Below, piece after piece: positions 59,982 to 64,000 of a stretch of 64,000 nucleotides of DNA; positions within the stretch are counted from its first letter, which is position 1; each line of letters opens with the position of its first letter. The position numbers and the translations under genes were made by a program. Under the pieces are notes generated by a model. It saw nothing but the letters and a program-made list of their open reading frames with translations. It had not been told where the DNA came from and made no database searches. The stretch covers positions 364,200-428,199 of the forward strand of contig RMBW01000016.1 in NCBI GenBank assembly GCA_004009845.1. The letters run 5' to 3'. This DNA comes from Davidsoniella eucalypti. Its lineage: Eukaryota > Ascomycota > Sordariomycetes > Microascales > Ceratocystidaceae.

Positions 59982-61244
59982 ATGCCGTGCTTAGAGTCTG
60001 TTATCTATTCTCGTGGCCATCTGCGGGTTCTTGACCAGCTACGCCTACCACATGAGATCCATCACGATGATGTCAAGACTTGCGAGGAGGCCTTTGACTC
60101 GATCAGAACGATGCGTGTGAGAGGTATATCATACAGGACATATAGAATATAACATGAAAGAAATATACCTGACATATCACCATTAGGCGCTCCGGCAATT
60201 GCAATCGTCGCCTCACTTGCTCTAGCCGTTGAGTTGCACAACAGAGTCAACTGTAAGTTATAGACATCATGAAACAAACGACGAAGACGAGATATAGCTA
60301 CTAACATTGTTTTAGCTACCTCTTCCGTGGAAGAAACCATAGCTTACATTGATAAGCGCCTCGATTACCTAAAGGAGAGTCGTCCTACGGCTGTTGACCT
60401 TTCGAACGCCATCACTCTGCTGAAGATGACTATCCGTGAACCCTCCGCGTCTGCCTCTGCATCTACTGTGGTTGAGCAATTCATCACTGCTGCTGAGCAA
60501 ATCCTTGCCAAGGATGTCACCACTAACAAGGCTATTGGTGCCAATGGCGCGGCTTGGCTTGCGGCTAACGCCGGCGCATCTACTGCCAACCCTGTGTCAC
60601 TGCTAACTCACTGCAACACCGGGTCTCTAGCTACAGCGGGACATGGCACCGCCCTGGGGATCATTCGTTCGCTACACGAGAACGGCACTCTCAAGCATGC
60701 CTTTTGCACGGAAACCCGCCCTTACAACCAGGGTTCTCGTCTGACGGCATTCGAGCTATCATTTGAACAGATACCTAGCACTCTGATCTGCGATAGCATG
60801 GCTGCTGCTTTGTTCCAGCGCCGCCGCAAAGAGTTCAACATTGCCGCCGTTGTAGTCGGTGCTGATCGTGTTGTCCGCAATGGAGACACCGCAAACAAGA
60901 TTGGGACCTATCAGCTCGCCATTCTTGCGCGCCACCACGGCATCAAGTTCATCGTTGCGGCTCCAACCACCAGCATTGATCTTATCACAGCCCACGGCGA
61001 TGACATTGTCGTAGAGGAGCGTAAGCGCGAAGAGCTGACGCAGATATCGGGAGCTATCGTGAGCGCTGATGGTTCTATCAGCAAAGAGACGGCTCGTGTT
61101 GCAACTGCTGACCAACGCATCAATGTCTGGAATCCGGCATTCGATGTCACGCCCCATGAATTGATCGATGCAATTGTCACCGAACGTGGTGTCGTCCAAA
61201 AGGGTACAGATGGAACTTTTGATTTCTTTAGCATCTCTGCATGA
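59982..61244 (+). CDS. mri1: Methylthioribose-1-phosphate isomerase
   Basis: Three exons (59982-60123, 60187-60252, 60316-61244) give 378 residues. The eIF2B-alpha-like fold has RGAPAIAIVASLALA spanning the first splice, NTGSLATAGHGTALGIIR, the catalytic-Cys segment FCTETRPYNQGSRLTAFEL, and GADRVVRNGDTANKIGTY with the catalytic Asp. The last 40 residues (NPAFDVTPHELIDAIVTE) are typical. The enzyme turns methylthioribose-1-phosphate into methylthioribulose-1-phosphate in the methionine salvage pathway. The Cys and the GDTANK motif distinguish it from the eIF2B alpha subunit, which lacks the enzyme residues. Confidence 0.95.
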
Positions 61245-61468
61245 TTGTATAACATAGACCATGATTGAACACAAATATCAAAACACGGAGAAAGCAAACA
61301 TTTAGCTTTTCCCTTCTTAACTATCATTATTAGGTTTGCGTAGTGCGACAACACCCACCTTTGTATAAAAGATACTTTCTGTGCCAAATGCACATAGTAA
61401 CTGGTCCGTTGTGATGCGGCGTTGGTACCATTTGCTATCCCAAGCTTATACAGCTACAATTCCCGAGT
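61245..61468. other. Short convergent intergenic region
   Basis: 3' ends of the isomerase (+) and M20 peptidase (-) genes; no gene. Confidence 0.5.
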
Positions 61469-62739
61469 TCATACATGGTCAAGTCGCTTGAGAGCATGCT
61501 TAGCTAGTATCTTGAAATCCTCAACTGCGTCTTCCAAGTTTCCTAGAGTGAGTTCTTCATTGTCACCGTGCGCCACAAAGATAGAGCCCGGGCCATAGAG
61601 ATAGTTTGTCTGGTTGTGGCGCAAATGCGGAATGTCGGTTCCGTAGCTCTCAATCGTAGTATCGAATCCTGTGTATTGTCATGTCAGTTTAGCGTCAGCC
61701 ATAGTGAAAAACGACGATCACTGGACTTACCCTCAACGCTGCAATCGCATTCGACAACACCATACGTGCTGGATGGGCATATAAGTGCAAGATCATCATC
61801 CACACTCTTCATGATGTCCAGAATACGTTGCTTGACAATCTCGCCTCCGGTTTCTGTAGGCCCGATAGCTACTCGGATGCCGAGGTCTGCAAAGGCGTGG
61901 TCGGGAATGACATTGGCAGCCACGCCTCCATCAAGGCGGCCTATATTGACAGTTGTATTGCCGTACGTTTCAGAGCTCCCGAGATCCGCCTGCACAATAC
62001 CCGCAAGAGCGAGGACTAGAGCTTCATTGGCACTCTTACCAAGTGATGGATAGCCCGAATGGCCAGCTTTCCCCTTGGCGGTGAGCTGGCAGAATAGTCC
62101 TCCCTTGTGTCCACAAGCAAGCTTGCCACGTGTAGGCTCACCAAAGATGGCAGCATCCACACTCCATGAGATATCGCCAGACAGCGATTCGGCGAATTTC
62201 TCCATGCCGTCTCCATTGATCTCCTCGCCGACGACGTATAGAAGTGCAACGTCGTTGTAGTCAGCAGAGCCTTGCTCTAGAAGCTCCTGGAACGCGATAA
62301 CTTGTGCGGCAACACTCCCTTTGGCATCGACACTTCCACGACCACCGATGCGCGTATGACGGTCTAGAGTGCCGCTTTCTCTCCAATACGGGATGTGAGG
62401 TGGGACGACATCGATATGGCTAGTTAGAAGAACACGTCCTTTCGACTCAGTCACTTGCTCTGGCCAGGCAAGCAGATTGAACCGCCCATGGTCGACCATC
62501 TGTATCTTTGTCGAAAAGCCATGTGACGTCAGGTATTCCCGCAAGAATTCGCCGACATGGCTCTCATTGCGAGACGTCGATGATATGGAAACGAGAGACT
62601 CGTGGAGGGCAACCAGTTCGGAACGGTAGCTAGGGGGGGCTTGCTGAGGAGCTGGAGATGATGCGAGCACTTGTTGCTGGTCTACGTGCGACGCGAACAC
62701 AGCCGCAGAGCTCAATAGCAGTCCTAGAGTGTGCTTCAT
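61469..62739 (-). CDS. Secreted M20 metallopeptidase (ArgE/DapE/carboxypeptidase-like)
   Basis: Two exons (62739-61731, 61668-61469) give 402 residues. A signal peptide covers residues 1-16 (MKHTLGLLLSSAAVFA). Metal ligands of the M20 family are present: SHIDVVP (His, Asp), GRGSVDAKGS (bridging Asp), VVGEEINGDG (Glu-Glu) and the final VAHGDNE (His). The dimerisation domain begins near the AKGKAGHSGYPSLGKSA motif. It should remove C-terminal or acyl-blocked residues with two zinc ions, outside the cell or in the vacuole. The start was set at the Met that opens the signal peptide; the frame runs further upstream through implausible Ile-repeat sequence. The substrate is not determinable. Confidence 0.93.
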
Positions 62740-63020
62740 CTTGTATATCAGATAAGAGATAATCTTCAAGACTTCTAGACTGAATGGAAAAAAACAGATA
62801 TAAAATACGAGTTTTAAGAGGTGTACATGATGTAAATGGTAGTTGTTGATGATGATGATGATGATTTTATTAAATGGTAGTATTGCCGCTATTCTTGACT
62901 TGACCTCCTGGCAGGTCCGTCCCATGTTAGAAAGCGGTGACGCAAATAAGGCAATAATCGCCATTTATTACGCTCGATATAGCAAAGAAGGCAACGATGA
63001 GTCTTAGCCTCGACTACTAT
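62740..63020. other. Promoter region of the M20 gene
   Basis: Short AT-rich sequence with a (gat)n run at about 62848-62862; no gene. Confidence 0.45.
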
Positions 63021-63266
63021 TCGAGCCATCTCCGCTCAAAGATTCACACTTACACTCGGAGGGCAACACTTTGAAGGTTCCAGTTGCCCGACATTTCCGG
63101 CTCTTCTTGTGTTGTGCTTTGCACTTCATTTGGTCATGCCAAAACAACCCTGTGATAGCTTCTCCGAGTTGCTCCCTCACAATGAAAACACTTTGGGTTT
63201 CCACTGTGTTTTTCGTTTTAAGTTCTGACCTCCATTATAGGGGATCTTCGAGGACCGTTAGGGTTA
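63021..63266 (+). mobile_element. ~0.83-kb retroelement copy 3, truncated and internally deleted
   Basis: Matches the two long copies from about gagccatctccgctca onward, including actttgaaggttccagttg and the segment ending ggaccgttagggtt. About 240 bases are missing in the middle; the deletion joins at a ctgtgtttt sequence that occurs at both edges in the intact copies. The start of the element and its (aaat)n tail are absent. Confidence 0.75.
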
Positions 63267-64000
63267 ACATCTCATGTGTAGGGTTACTTGTACATATGTA
63301 GAAAATGAAATGTGGAAGCGTCATGCGCATTTCTCATGAGACAATTCTCTTTCGGATGGCTTAAGCGCGTAATAGGCGAACATACATACAATCTGTACCA
63401 GGTATAACTGGTTATGTATAATGTGGCGGACTTGGTGCTGCAAGTCGCCTGTTTATGCATATACTTAGCGTAGCATATCTTCACTTACACCGTTTGCATA
63501 TTTATCGTATATAAACAAGACAAGAGAGTATACGCACTGGATTTCCCTCGCTCATGACTTACAATAGTTCAAACAAAGGCTCACCAAAGCGAAGCTAAGC
63601 TTGTATTTCTAAGTCATGTATTGTCGGGAACTTTCAGAGTTGAGGCTATGGCATTATATGAGTCCGGTTTTTTCTTAGCTGAAAAGACATGCCGATATGT
63701 CTTGGAATAGCCTAATGACAGTGATGAGGGTGTCGAAGTGCCAGCGCCATGTCATCTTGTGGGAAAGAGAATAATCGCTGTGACACCCTGCCAAACAGAA
63801 ATATCCAGATATCCAGAACAGGAGGACACAAGCACCTGGAACACTGGTGACACAATCTTATATATAACACTAGCGGGAGATACATGGCATCAAGACAACT
63901 GTATTTTTATCCTTTTTTATCTCGGCTATATCTTGCTGCGGTGACGAGTCATAACGTGGTTTGATATTCAATGGTAGTGTCACATGTCCTTCACGTGGGG
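63267..64000. other. Intergenic sequence to window end
   Basis: AT-rich, with short frames only. No gene is supported, and any gene to the right starts beyond the window. Confidence 0.4.

Noticed and set aside
60327..61244. Reading the isomerase as translation factor eIF2B alpha
   Set aside because: The upstream exons add RGAPAIAIVA, and the catalytic Cys and Asp motifs identify methylthioribose-1-phosphate isomerase.

Overview
The window is nuclear DNA from a filamentous ascomycete, most likely a Sordariomycete and possibly Hypocreales. This rests on short GT-AG introns with CTAAC-type branch sites, a split Zn2Cys6 regulator, a secreted GH18 chitinase of the Chit42 type, Tad-like LINE retrotransposons with RNase H, and a set of clear fungal housekeeping genes. 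No rRNA, convincing tRNA or CRISPR array was seen. Species assignment is inference only.

Layout. About 1-27,200 is gene-poor and accessory. It holds a small secreted protein that looks like a deuterolysin prodomain without its protease, a secreted multicopper oxidase, a polytopic membrane protein of the kind found in secondary-metabolite clusters, a secreted chitinase, a Zn2Cys6 regulator and a DAL5-type transporter. Long empty AT-rich tracts separate them; one holds a decayed gene with in-frame stops and another a fold-back element.

From 27,267 to 37,000 lies a nested transposon complex. Two ~0.83-kb direct repeats bracket about 8 kb that carries an old LINE relic in pieces, a younger LINE inserted into it with a 12-bp target-site duplication, and an 818-codon gene. 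That gene joins a coiled coil, a restriction-endonuclease-like core and a protein-kinase-like domain, and the kinase part is frameshifted at its catalytic loop. The flanks of the two direct repeats are swapped, as if the segment had entered by recombination between repeat copies.

From 37,339 to 62,739 is a compact housekeeping block: vacuolar dipeptidyl aminopeptidase, clathrin heavy chain, Erv2 sulfhydryl oxidase, proteasome beta-1, a Pho80-like cyclin, TRAPP subunit Trs130, methylthioribose-1-phosphate isomerase and an M20 peptidase. Several serve membrane traffic and protein turnover (DPAP, clathrin, Trs130, Erv2, Pre3). They look like unlinked eukaryotic neighbours, not a pathway cluster. 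A third, internally deleted repeat copy lies at 63.0-63.3 kb.

All exon boundaries are inferred from splice signals and from reading-frame and family continuity; no transcript data were available.
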